DNA from: Nocardioides sp. GY 10127
GTDB lineage: Bacteria; Actinomycetota; Actinomycetes; Propionibacteriales; Nocardioidaceae
Direction: 5' to 3'
Assembly: GCF_004919085.1 (NCBI RefSeq)
Contig: NZ_STGL01000001.1
Location: forward strand, 124,001-188,000
Length of the DNA: 64,000 nt
This document shows, one piece after another, positions 53,993 to 62,118 of this stretch. The notes under the pieces were generated by a model. It was given only the letters and a program-made list of their open reading frames with translations. It searched no databases and was not told the origin of the DNA. The position numbers and the translations under genes were made by a program. The first letter of the stretch is position 1. Each line of letters starts with the position of its first letter.

Positions 53993-54008
53993 CGATCGAT
54001 CGATCGAT
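53993..54008. promoter_or_regulatory. Probable TetR operator, ATCGATCGATCGAT
   Basis: The tetranucleotide run CGATCGATCGATCGAT contains the perfect 14-bp palindrome ATCGATCGATCGAT. It lies 20 bp from the TetR start codon and 64 bp from the enoyl-CoA hydratase start. Confidence 0.6.
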
Positions 54009-54071
54009 AGGCTCAGGCTCAGCACCGTCGACCCGGACGCGCCCAGCGCTCCGACCTGGGGAGGACCGAAG

Positions 54072-54863
54072 ATGACCGACCAGCCGCTCCCGAGCGGGCA
54101 GGACCCCGCCGCCGCTCCCCTGGTGGAGTACGCGCTCGAGGGCGACGTGGCCCGCCTCCACCTCAACCGGCCCCACCGGTTGAACGCCGTGGACGCCCAC
54201 CTCACCCCCGCCCTGGTGGACGCGCTGCGCCGGGCGGCGGCCGACGAGGCCTCGGCCGTGGTGCTGGCCGGCCGCGGCCGCGCCTTCTGCGCCGGTCACG
54301 ACCTCAAGGAGGAGCCCCCGCTCGAGCAGCCCTGGCAGACCCGGGCCCGGCTGGAGGAGATCCAGGAGGTGACCCGGCTGGTGCGTCGCTTCCCCGGCCC
54401 GGTGATCGCGGCCGTGCACGGCTACGCGCTCGGCGCCGGGTGCGAGTTCGCGCTGGCCTGCGACGTCGTGGTGGCGGACGAGGAGTCCAGGTTCGGCTTC
54501 CCCGAGGTGGGCGTCGGGCTCTCGGTGACCGGTGGCATCTCGACCCTCCTGCCCGCGCTCGTCGGCTGGGCCCGGGCCAAGGAGCTGCTGCTGCTCGGCG
54601 AGCACGTGACGGGTGCCCAGGCAGCGGCGATGGGCATGGTCGCCCGCGCCGTCCCGTCCGGCACGCACGAGGACGTGGCCCTCGACCTGGCCCGCCGGAT
54701 GGCTGCCCGCCCGCGGCTGTCCACCTCCCTGGCGAAGCGGGTGCTGGACGCCGGCGTGGACGCCGCGATCGAGCAGTCGATGGCCACGGAGGTCGAGCAC
54801 GCGATGCTCACCGCGCTCTCGGGCGAGAACGCCGCGCCCCGGCAGGAGTTCACCCGTGCCTGA
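54072..54863 (+). CDS. Enoyl-CoA hydratase/isomerase family protein
   Basis: This 263-aa crotonase-fold protein shows LHLNRPHRLNAVD, VVLAGRGRAFCAGHDLKE (oxyanion hole), AVHGYALGAGCEFALACDVV and FGFPEVGVGLSVTGG. The Glu expected in the second oxyanion/catalytic helix is present in the CEFAL and FPEVG areas. It should hydrate or isomerise an enoyl-CoA. ATG 54072 follows GGGGAGGACCGAAG. The next gene starts 8 bp before its end, so they are one operon with the acyl-CoA ligase. Confidence 0.88.
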   Translation: MTDQPLPSGQDPAAAPLVEYALEGDVARLHLNRPHRLNAVDAHLTPALVDALRRAAADEASAVVLAGRGRAFCAGHDLKEEPPLEQPWQTRARLEEIQEVTRLVRRFPGPVIAAVHGYALGAGCEFALACDVVVADEESRFGFPEVGVGLSVTGGISTLLPALVGWARAKELLLLGEHVTGAQAAAMGMVARAVPSGTHEDVALDLARRMAARPRLSTSLAKRVLDAGVDAAIEQSMATEVEHAMLTALSGENAAPRQEFTRA

Positions 54864-56361
54864 GCCGAGCCCGACCGACGCGACGCTCGTCGACCACCTG
54901 CTCGCGGCGGCAGTGGAACGCCCCGACGACGACGCCTGGGTCTTCGACCTGCCCGAGCACGGGGTCGAGCGCTGGACCTACGCCCGTGTGGCCGAGGTGA
55001 GTGCCGGGATCGCCGAGACGCTGCGCCGCCGCGGGGTGGCGGCCGGGCACCGGGTGGGGCTCATGCTCGGCAACTCGCCGTGGATGCCCGCCGCGTGGCT
55101 CGCGCTGCAGCGACTGGGGGCCGCCGCCGTCCCGCTCAACGTCCGCTACCGCGCCGCCGACGCCGCCCACGTGCTCGCTGACGCCGAGGCGCGGCTGGTC
55201 CTGGCCGGCGCGGAGCACGCCGACCTCCTGCGCGAGGCCGGCGCGGCCGACGTCCTGGACCCTGCGGAGATCCCCGCTGAGGTGCTCGCGGAGGCCGCGC
55301 GGGCGTGGGAGCAGCCGGCGACGGACCCGGACGCGGTGGTGAACGTGCAGTACACGTCGGGGACGACGGGTCGGCCCAAGGGGTGCGTGCTGACGCACCG
55401 CTACTGGACGACGCTGGGCGCCTCCATGCTCACCGGCTTCCCCCGGCTCACCGCGGACGACGTCCTGCTCACCGCGCAGCCCTTCCACTACGTCGACCCC
55501 CAGTGGAACGTCGTGGCGGCGCTCATGGCCCGGGCGCGGCTGGTCGCCCTGGACGGCTTCCACCCCTCGTCCTTCTGGGCGAAGGTGCGCGAGCACGAGG
55601 TGACCTACTTCTACTGCCTGGCGTCGATGCCGACGCTGCTGCTGCGGATGCCGGCGGACCCGGCCGACCGCACGCACCGCGTGCGGGCCGTCCAGTGCTC
55701 GGCCATCCCGCCGGCGCTGCACGCCGAGCTCGAGGAGCGGTGGGGCGTCGGCTGGTACGAGGCGTTCGGGATGACCGAGACGGGCGCCGACCTCCGGGTG
55801 GAGGCCGACGAGCACGACGAGCTGGTCGGGACCGGCTGCCTGGGGCGTCCCGCGGCCCACCGGGAGGCCCGGCTGGACGAGCAGGGTCAGCTGCTGCTGC
55901 GCGGGCCGGGGATGATGACCGGGTACCTGGGACTGCCGTCGCCCTTCGACGCGGACGGCTGGTTCCCCACCGGGGACCTCGCGAGGCAGGACGCCGCGGG
56001 CCGATTCTACCTCTCCGGGCGGCTCAAGGACATGATCCGGCGCTCGGGCGAGAACGTGGCGGCGGTCGAGGTGGAGGAGACCCTCCTGGCGCATCCCGGC
56101 GTGCGGCTCGCCGCTGTCGTGGGCGTGCCCGACGACCTGCGCGGCGAGGAGGTGTGCGCGTTCGTGGTGGCGCCCGGCGTGGCCCCCACCGAGCTGCGGG
56201 CGTGGTGCGCGGAGCGGCTCGCGCCGTTCAAGGTGCCGCGCTGGTGGGTCCCGCGCGAGGACCTCCCGCTCACCGCCTCCCAGCGTGTGGAGAAGGGGCT
56301 GCTGCGCGCGGGCGACCTCGCCGGCGTCGTCGCGCGCGAGGCCGTGGAGGTGACGGCGTGA
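54856..56361 (+). CDS. AMP-forming acyl-CoA ligase
   Basis: This 501-aa ANL-superfamily ligase has the P-loop YTSGTTGRPKG near residue 173, FGMTETGADLR (A5), GWFPTGDLARQD (A7), LSGRLKDMIRRSGENV (A8) and a C-terminal TASQRVEKGLLR with the catalytic Lys (A10). It activates a carboxylic acid as acyl-AMP and then acyl-CoA; the sequence resembles crotonobetaine/carnitine-CoA-ligase-like members. GTG 54856 has CAGGAG upstream. It is operonic with the hydratase and the amidohydrolase (GTGA overlap). Confidence 0.9.
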   Translation: MPEPSPTDATLVDHLLAAAVERPDDDAWVFDLPEHGVERWTYARVAEVSAGIAETLRRRGVAAGHRVGLMLGNSPWMPAAWLALQRLGAAAVPLNVRYRAADAAHVLADAEARLVLAGAEHADLLREAGAADVLDPAEIPAEVLAEAARAWEQPATDPDAVVNVQYTSGTTGRPKGCVLTHRYWTTLGASMLTGFPRLTADDVLLTAQPFHYVDPQWNVVAALMARARLVALDGFHPSSFWAKVREHEVTYFYCLASMPTLLLRMPADPADRTHRVRAVQCSAIPPALHAELEERWGVGWYEAFGMTETGADLRVEADEHDELVGTGCLGRPAAHREARLDEQGQLLLRGPGMMTGYLGLPSPFDADGWFPTGDLARQDAAGRFYLSGRLKDMIRRSGENVAAVEVEETLLAHPGVRLAAVVGVPDDLRGEEVCAFVVAPGVAPTELRAWCAERLAPFKVPRWWVPREDLPLTASQRVEKGLLRAGDLAGVVAREAVEVTA

Positions 56362-57995
56362 GCACGGGCTTCCGGGCGGACCTGCTGATCCGCGGCGCGC
56401 GCGTGCGGACGCTCACCGGGCCCGGGCACACCGGGACGGCGTCGTCCGTCGCGCTCTGGCGCGGGCGGGTGCTCGCGGTCGACGAGGACGTCCCCGCCCG
56501 GCGCGTCCTGGACCTCGACGGTGCCGTGGTGGTGCCCGGCTTCCACGACGCGCACAACCACATGGCGTGGTACGGGCTGTCGCTGCAGGAGGTCGACCTG
56601 CGGGTGCCGACCCTCGACGACCTCTACGCGGCCGTGGCCGAGCGCGCCGCCGGGCTGCCGGCCGACGCCTGGGTGGTGGGCGCGGGGTACGACGAGAACA
56701 AGGTCGGCGCCCACCCGGACCGCGACGGGCTCGACCGGGCCGCCGGGGGCCGGCGGGTGTGGCTCAAGCACACCAGCGGCCACATGTGCGTGGTGAGCTC
56801 GGCGGTGTTGGGCGACCTGGGTCTGGCGGACGCTCCTCGGGAGGTGGCCGGCGGACTGGTGGTCTGCGACGCGGCCGGGCGACCGACGGGGCTGCTGCAG
56901 GAGACCGCGCAGTCGCTGCTCTCGGACCTGGTGCTGCCCTACCCGGTCGATACGTTGGTCGACGCGGTGGAGCGGGCGGGCCGGGCGTACCTCGCCGAGG
57001 GGCTGACCTCGGTGGTGGAGGCCGGGGTCGGCGGCGGGTGGATCGGGAAGTCGCCGGTGGAGGTGGCCGCCTACCAGGCCGCGCGGGACGCCGGTCGGCT
57101 GCCGGTGCGGGTGGAGCTGATGGTCGCCTCCGACGTCCTGCACGAGGTGCCGGCGCACGCGGACGACGGCTTCGGGCCGGGGCTGGGCCTCGGGCTGGAT
57201 CTCGGCATCCGCTCCGGCCTGGGCGACGACCGGCTCTCGCTGGGGCCGGTGAAGGTCTTCTCGGACGGCTCGCTCATCGGGCACACCTGCGCGATGACGG
57301 AGGACTTCTCCGACACCCCCGGGGTGAAGGGCTACCTCCAGTCGGACCGGGACGCGATCGTCGGCCGCATCGTGGCCGCGCACCGCGCCGGGTGGCGGGT
57401 GGCCACGCACGCCATCGGGGACGCGGCCATCGACCTCGTCCTGGACGCGGTGGAGCTCGCGCAGCGGGTCGCGCCGCGCCCGGGAGTGCGGCACCGGATC
57501 GAGCACTTCGGCGTGGCGCGCCCGGACCAGGTCGTCCGGGCGGCGGCGCTGGGCGTGGTGCCGGTGCCCCAGGGGCGCTTCGTCGGGGAGATCGGTGACG
57601 GCATGCTCCGGGCGCTGGGGCCGGAGCGGGCGGGCTGGGCCTACCGCGGGCGTTCGCTGCTGGACGCCGGGCTCCCGCTGGTCGGCTCGTCCGACCGTCC
57701 CGTCGTGGCCGGCGCTCCCCTGCTCGGGATGCACGACATGGTGAACCGGCGGACGGAGTCGGGAGCCGCGATCGGCCCCGAGGAGGCCGTCACCGGGCTG
57801 GAGGCGCTCGTGGCCTACACCCACGGATCCGCCTACGCCTCGGGGCAGGAGGACACGCGGGGCCTCGTGGCGCCGGGGTTCGTGGCCGACCTGGCCGTCC
57901 TCTCGGACGACCCGGCCACCGTCGACCCGGAGGGCCTCCGGGACGTCCGGGTGCTGGCCACCCTGCTCGGCGGAGAGGTGGTGCACGAGGCATGA
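56358..57995 (+). CDS. Metal-dependent amidohydrolase, YtcJ type
   Basis: This 545-aa amidohydrolase-superfamily protein has VVVPGFHDAHNHMAWYG (HxH metal site), then LKHTSGHMCVVSS, a KVFSDGSLIGHT segment, THAIGDAAIDLVLDAV, RIEHFGVARPDQV (His) and VGSSDRPVV with the metal/catalytic Asp. This layout is that of the YtcJ/exoenzyme-regulatory-protein-like group that hydrolyses amides. It could release the acid that the ligase then activates. The GTG overlaps the ligase stop; the stop overlaps the acetyltransferase start. Confidence 0.87.
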   Translation: MSTGFRADLLIRGARVRTLTGPGHTGTASSVALWRGRVLAVDEDVPARRVLDLDGAVVVPGFHDAHNHMAWYGLSLQEVDLRVPTLDDLYAAVAERAAGLPADAWVVGAGYDENKVGAHPDRDGLDRAAGGRRVWLKHTSGHMCVVSSAVLGDLGLADAPREVAGGLVVCDAAGRPTGLLQETAQSLLSDLVLPYPVDTLVDAVERAGRAYLAEGLTSVVEAGVGGGWIGKSPVEVAAYQAARDAGRLPVRVELMVASDVLHEVPAHADDGFGPGLGLGLDLGIRSGLGDDRLSLGPVKVFSDGSLIGHTCAMTEDFSDTPGVKGYLQSDRDAIVGRIVAAHRAGWRVATHAIGDAAIDLVLDAVELAQRVAPRPGVRHRIEHFGVARPDQVVRAAALGVVPVPQGRFVGEIGDGMLRALGPERAGWAYRGRSLLDAGLPLVGSSDRPVVAGAPLLGMHDMVNRRTESGAAIGPEEAVTGLEALVAYTHGSAYASGQEDTRGLVAPGFVADLAVLSDDPATVDPEGLRDVRVLATLLGGEVVHEA

Positions 57996-58609
57996 CGTCT
58001 CCCGATGCCGCTGTGCTGCGTGAGGTCTCCTCGCTGTCGGTGGAGCAGGTGGGCGCGGTCCGGGCGATCTACGAGGACGCCTTCCCCGCCGAGCTGCGGG
58101 CCGACTTCGACGCGCTGCTCGTGGACCGGCTCCTGGTGCGGGTCTCCCCCGCCGGCGAGCCGGAGGGCCTGGCGCTGGTGCGCGCCCTCGGCGGCACCGG
58201 CTGGACCTTCCTCCGCTACTACGCGGTCGGGGCGCGGGGCGGTGGTGTCGGCTCGGCGATGTTCGCGGACCTGCGCCGCGTCCTCGCCGCGGAGGGCGGC
58301 TCCCTGCTCGTCTGGGACGTCGAGGACCCCGACGAGCCCGGGCTCCACGCCCACGAGGTGGACGAGCACCGGCGGCGCATCCGGTTCTACGAACGCAACG
58401 GCGGCGTCCTGCTCCCCGTCACCGACTACGCCCCGCCGCACGGCGACGACCTCGCCGGCCACGCGCCGCGCCTGCGACTGATGTGCGCTCCCCTGGGCGA
58501 CTCCGCCCTCCCCCCGACCCGGGACGTGGTGCTCGCCGCGTTCACGCTGCGTTACGACCTGGCTCCTTCGCACCCCGCCGTCCTGGCTGCTCTGGCGTCC
58601 ATCGGCTGA
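57992..58609 (+). CDS. GNAT-family N-acetyltransferase
   Basis: This 205-aa protein of the GNAT fold shows LRYYAVGARGGGVGSAMFADLR with an acetyl-CoA-binding GGGVGS, then RIRFYERNGGVLLPVTDY. It is the last gene of the hydratase-ligase-amidohydrolase operon (ATGA overlap). A role in N-acylating or deacylating the same amide-linked metabolite is a guess. The region behind it holds two repeat elements (G and H). Confidence 0.82.
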   Translation: MTSPDAAVLREVSSLSVEQVGAVRAIYEDAFPAELRADFDALLVDRLLVRVSPAGEPEGLALVRALGGTGWTFLRYYAVGARGGGVGSAMFADLRRVLAAEGGSLLVWDVEDPDEPGLHAHEVDEHRRRIRFYERNGGVLLPVTDYAPPHGDDLAGHAPRLRLMCAPLGDSALPPTRDVVLAAFTLRYDLAPSHPAVLAALASIG

Positions 58610-58638
58610 CCGGCGGTGCCGGGGTTCCGGGGTGTCTT

Positions 58639-58706
58639 GGTCCCAGGTTTGGTCACCAACGGTGACTCCTGGGCCGCTGAGGCACGGGTTGGTGACCAAA
58701 CGTGGA
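58639..58706. repeat. Paired-palindrome element, copy G
   Basis: TTGGTCACCAA at 58649-58659 and TTGGTGACCAA at 58689-58699 are 40 bp apart. The core between them is GGTGACTCCTGGGCCGCTGA. It is almost identical to copy H, 133 bp away, a recent duplication. Confidence 0.9.
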
Positions 58707-58774
58707 GTGGTGGCGGCGGGGTAGGACTCGGCGGCCTGCCGGGTGAGGGACGTCGGCAGCGGCCGCCCCGGTAC

Positions 58775-58840
58775 TGCACGTTTGGTCACCAACGGTGACT
58801 TCTGGGCCGCTGAAGCACGGGTTGGTGACCAAACGTGAGG
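58775..58840. repeat. Paired-palindrome element, copy H
   Basis: TTGGTCACCAA at 58782-58792 and TTGGTGACCAA at 58822-58832 are 40 bp apart. The core differs from copy G in two bases. It lies 112 bp ahead of the aminomutase-family gene. Confidence 0.9.
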
Positions 58841-58951
58841 AAGACGCCCACCGGCCGACGAGCCGATCAACCCTGCCACTCCACACAGCGATGCGGAAGA
58901 ATCTCTCGTCAGAGACGTGACAGGCCGAAAGATTTCTGTCACCGTCGCTCC

Positions 58952-60418
58952 ATGAGCATCGAGACCTCCATTGCGAGCCTGGTCGAGCAGGAGACCGGTC
59001 AGCCGTACCAGTACCGACGCCCCGAGCTCGTCGAGCCCGACTGGACCCGCTTCCCCGGCTGGCGTGACGTCACCGCCGGCGAGTGGGAGTCGGTGCAGTG
59101 GCAGCGCTCGCACTGCGTCAAGAACCTCAAGCAGCTTCGCGAGGTCCTGGGCGACCTGGTGGACGAGCGCTTCTACGCCGACCTCGAGCGCGACCAGAAC
59201 GAGCGCGCGACGATGTCGATGCTGGTCCCGCCCCAGATGCTCAACACCATGGCGCCGCACGTGACGCCGCGCGGCCCGGGCAGCCTCACCGACGCCTTCT
59301 ACGTCGACCCGGTGCGGCGCTACATGCTCCCCGTCTTCTCGGACCGGCGCACCGACTGGCCGAGCCACCCCCACGCCACCCGGGACAGCCTCCACGAGCA
59401 CGAGATGTGGGCGGTCGAGGGGCTCACGCACCGCTACCCGACCAAGGTGCTCGCCGAGCTCCTGCCGACCTGCCCCCAGTACTGCGGGCACTGCACCCGC
59501 ATGGACCTCGTCGGCAACTCCACCCCGACGGTGGAGAAGCTCAAGCTGGTCGGCAAGCCGAACGACCGGCTCACGGCCATGCTCGACTACCTCCGGGCCA
59601 CGCCGTCGGTGCGTGACGTCGTGGTCTCCGGCGGGGACGTGGCGAACATGCCGTGGCCGCGGCTGGAGGCCTTCCTGTCCGAGCTCCTCGAGATCGAGAA
59701 CGTGCGGGACATCCGGCTGGCCACGAAGGCGCTGGTGGGCATGCCGCAGCACTGGCTCCAGCCGGACGTCGTGGACGGAGTCGGTCGGGTCGCCGCCCAG
59801 GCGCGGCGCAACGGGGTGTCGCTGGCGATCCACACGCACGCCAACCACGCCCAGTCGGTGACGCCGCTGGTGGCCGACGCCGCGGCCGCCATGCTGGACG
59901 CCGGCGTGCGCGACGTCCGCAACCAGGGAGTGCTCCTCAACGGCGTCAACGCCGACCCGCACGCCCTGCTCGACCTCTGCTTCGCCCTGCTCGACGGCGC
60001 CCAGGTCATGCCCTACTACTTCTACATGTGCGACATGATCCCGTTCAGCGAGCACTGGCGGGTCTCCGTGGCGGACGCCCAGCGCCTCCAGCACCACATC
60101 ATGGGCTACCTGCCCGGCTTCGCGACGCCGCGGATCGTCTGCGACGTCCCGTTCGTGGGCAAGCGGTGGGTGCACCAGCTCACCGACTACGACCGCGAGC
60201 GCGGCATCTCGTTCTGGACGAAGAACTACCGCACGTCCATCGAGGCGGAGGACGCCGAGGCGCTGCAGCGCACCTACACCTACTACGACCCGATCCACAC
60301 GCTGCCCGAGGCCGGCCAGCGGTGGTGGGCCGAGAACGGCGGGCTGGACGAGGCGGCGCTCAGCGCAGCGGAGGCGGCCGAGGCCTCGCGTCGGACGGCG
60401 GCGCTCCAGGCCTGGTGA
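58952..60418 (+). CDS. Lysine 2,3-aminomutase (KamA) family radical SAM enzyme
   Basis: In this 488-aa radical-SAM PLP enzyme the cluster motif CPQYCGHC (CxxxCxxC) has Cys 174, 178 and 181. DVVVSGGDVANM and NQGVLLNGVNAD are family segments. The PLP lysine is probably in CDVPFVGKRWVHQ. KamA interconverts alpha- and beta-lysine, though relatives act on glutamate or arginine. The protein has an extra N-terminal and an altered C-terminal region, so lysine is not certain. The leader (58842-58951) is A/T-rich and lacks a clear ribosome site. Lrp/AsnC lies 1 kb downstream and may regulate it. Confidence 0.87.
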   Translation: MSIETSIASLVEQETGQPYQYRRPELVEPDWTRFPGWRDVTAGEWESVQWQRSHCVKNLKQLREVLGDLVDERFYADLERDQNERATMSMLVPPQMLNTMAPHVTPRGPGSLTDAFYVDPVRRYMLPVFSDRRTDWPSHPHATRDSLHEHEMWAVEGLTHRYPTKVLAELLPTCPQYCGHCTRMDLVGNSTPTVEKLKLVGKPNDRLTAMLDYLRATPSVRDVVVSGGDVANMPWPRLEAFLSELLEIENVRDIRLATKALVGMPQHWLQPDVVDGVGRVAAQARRNGVSLAIHTHANHAQSVTPLVADAAAAMLDAGVRDVRNQGVLLNGVNADPHALLDLCFALLDGAQVMPYYFYMCDMIPFSEHWRVSVADAQRLQHHIMGYLPGFATPRIVCDVPFVGKRWVHQLTDYDRERGISFWTKNYRTSIEAEDAEALQRTYTYYDPIHTLPEAGQRWWAENGGLDEAALSAAEAAEASRRTAALQAW

Positions 60419-60431
60419 GGTCACTGTGAGG

Positions 60432-60470
60432 GCACGCCCCTCGGGCCCCGGGGGCAGGATGGGGGCGTGC
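60432..60470 (+). terminator. Hairpin after KamA-family gene, overlapping next start
   Basis: GCACGCCCC pairs with GGGGCGTGC (9 bp). The right arm includes the GTG start of the next gene, so it could also hide that start in the mRNA. Confidence 0.5.
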
Positions 60471-61432
60471 TGAGCCTGAGTCGCTTCCCGGACGCCGACC
60501 TCCCGCGCTGGCGGGAGATCGTGACCGAGCGCAGGTTCCGGCTGCGGGAGCTCGCCTTCACCGGCGAGCCGGAGCTCTTCGCACCGGTCGCCGACGCCCG
60601 CACCCGCGCCGCGCTGGAGGTGCTGCTACCGGACGGTGGGCCGGGGCCGCAGCAGGCGCTGCACCTGGTCAGCGACGACGGCTTCCCGATCGGCTGGGTC
60701 TGGCTCACGCGCCTGTCCCGGGAGCGGCTGGGGCTCGTCGACGCGAGCCTGGTCACCCCGGACCGCACGGCCGACCTGCGCGACCTCGTCGAGAGGACGG
60801 CGGCCGCCGACGGCGTGACGGAGATGGAGCTCGTCCTCGTGCCCGGCGACGACACGCACGCGGCCTGGCGTGCCGCCGGGCCGGCGCACCTCGCCTCGCA
60901 GCGGCGGGTGCTCCCGCTGCCGGAGCCCAGGGGCGCCAGCGACGCCACGGCCGGCGCGGCCGGCGCGGACGTGAGGCTGCGCGCCATGACCGAGCCCGAG
61001 TTCGACTCGTTCTTCGCCCGCTCCAGCCGCGAGTACGTCGAGAGCCGGCGCGCCTCGGACCCCACCCGCGACCCGGGCGAGGTGCAGCAGGAGGCGGAGT
61101 CCCAGCTGCGGGCGTTGCTGCCGGGCGGCCGGGCGACGCAGGGCCAGTCCTTCTGGACCGTCCTCGCCGACGACGCGCCGGCCGCGGAGCTGTGGGTCGC
61201 GGTCGAGCCGCCGGGCGCCTTCGTCTACGAGATCCGCGTGGACGAGTCCCACCGCGGGCGAGGGGTCGGCCGGGCGGCGATGAGGGCCGCGGCCCAGTGG
61301 TGCACGGAGCAGGGTCTCAGCGCCCTGGGACTGAACGTGTTCGGCGACAACGTCGTGGCCCGCGGGCTGTACGAGTCGCTGGGCTACGTCCTGGTGGAGG
61401 AGAGCCTCACCGTCACGCTCACGCGCCTGTGA
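60467..61432 (+). CDS. GNAT-family N-acetyltransferase, two-lobed
   Basis: This 321-aa protein has a poorly conserved N-terminal half (GNAT-like remnant, about residues 1-150) and a C-terminal GNAT domain: FVYEIRVDESHRGRGVGRAAM with RGRGVG, and LSALGLNVFGDNVVARGLYE, GYVLVEESL. It may modify an amino group; the substrate is unknown, though closeness to the aminomutase gene suggests beta-lysine-like amines as one candidate, since beta-lysine acetyltransferases are known elsewhere. GTG 60467. The 3' end overlaps the lrp-like gene by 14 bp. Confidence 0.83.
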   Translation: MLSLSRFPDADLPRWREIVTERRFRLRELAFTGEPELFAPVADARTRAALEVLLPDGGPGPQQALHLVSDDGFPIGWVWLTRLSRERLGLVDASLVTPDRTADLRDLVERTAAADGVTEMELVLVPGDDTHAAWRAAGPAHLASQRRVLPLPEPRGASDATAGAAGADVRLRAMTEPEFDSFFARSSREYVESRRASDPTRDPGEVQQEAESQLRALLPGGRATQGQSFWTVLADDAPAAELWVAVEPPGAFVYEIRVDESHRGRGVGRAAMRAAAQWCTEQGLSALGLNVFGDNVVARGLYESLGYVLVEESLTVTLTRL

Positions 61433-61877
61433 CGGGCCGGTTCTCGTAGTAGGTGGTGAGGACGATCGTCGTCCGCGTGGAGACGTCGGCGGCGTGCCGG
61501 ATACGGGCGAGGAGCTCCTCGAGCGCGGCGGGCGTCGTGGAGCGGACCTTGAGGACGTAGGACTCCTCCCCCGCCACCGACCAGCACGACTCGATCTCGG
61601 GGATGTGCGCCAGCCGCTCGGGGCAGTCGTCGGGCGCCGAGGGGTCCATGGGACGGATCGAGATGAGCGCCGTGAGCGGCAGCCCGATCTCGGCGTGGTT
61701 GATCGTGGCGCCGTACCCCTGGATCAGTCCGCGCTGCTCGAGCCGCTTGACCCGCTGGTGGACAGCGGACGTCGACAGCCCGGTCGCCTTGCCGAGGTCG
61801 GTGTAGGACATCCGGCCGTCGGTGGCGAGCAGCTGGAGGATCTTCCTGTCGGTCGCCTCGACCGCCGTCTGACTCAC
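61419..61877 (-). CDS. Lrp/AsnC-family transcriptional regulator
   Basis: This 152-aa protein has an N-terminal HTH (DRKILQLLATDGRMSYTDLG, then LSTSAVHQRVKRLEQRGLI) followed by the RAM ligand domain (ALISIRPMD..., SCWSVAGEESYVLKVRS). Lrp/AsnC proteins bind amino acids and control their metabolism. The start is GTG 61877, with TTTACGTTTACG and a CTCC-rich leader upstream. It is convergent with the acetyltransferase and divergent from the exonuclease gene, with repeat I between. A role in controlling the nearby aminomutase is inferred from position only. Confidence 0.92.
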   Translation of the reverse strand: MSQTAVEATDRKILQLLATDGRMSYTDLGKATGLSTSAVHQRVKRLEQRGLIQGYGATINHAEIGLPLTALISIRPMDPSAPDDCPERLAHIPEIESCWSVAGEESYVLKVRSTTPAALEELLARIRHAADVSTRTTIVLTTYYENRPVTGA

Positions 61878-61966
61878 GACGTAAACGTAAAGGAGGCGCC
61901 GATCCTACTGATCGGTTGTCTTGCCGACTGGGACGGCCTGGCGGGGCTTGTGCGTCGCGGATCCGG

Positions 61967-62032
61967 GCCAGGTTTGGTCACCAACCCTGCGTCTGAGGGC
62001 TGCCGGCACCGGGTTGGTGACCAAACGTGAGC
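61967..62032. repeat. Paired-palindrome element, copy I
   Basis: CAGGTTTGGTCACCAACCC (core 61974-61984) and GGGTTGGTGACCAAACGTGAG (core 62014-62024) are 40 bp apart, with a long inverted repeat around a 22-bp centre. It lies in the divergent region of the lrp-like and exonuclease genes. Confidence 0.9.
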
Positions 62033-62118
62033 CAGTAGGCGACTCGGTCAGGACGTCTGCCGGACGCCGAGCGACGTCGACGGGCGACGGCCCCGAGGCC
62101 ACGGCCTAGGGTGGCGCC

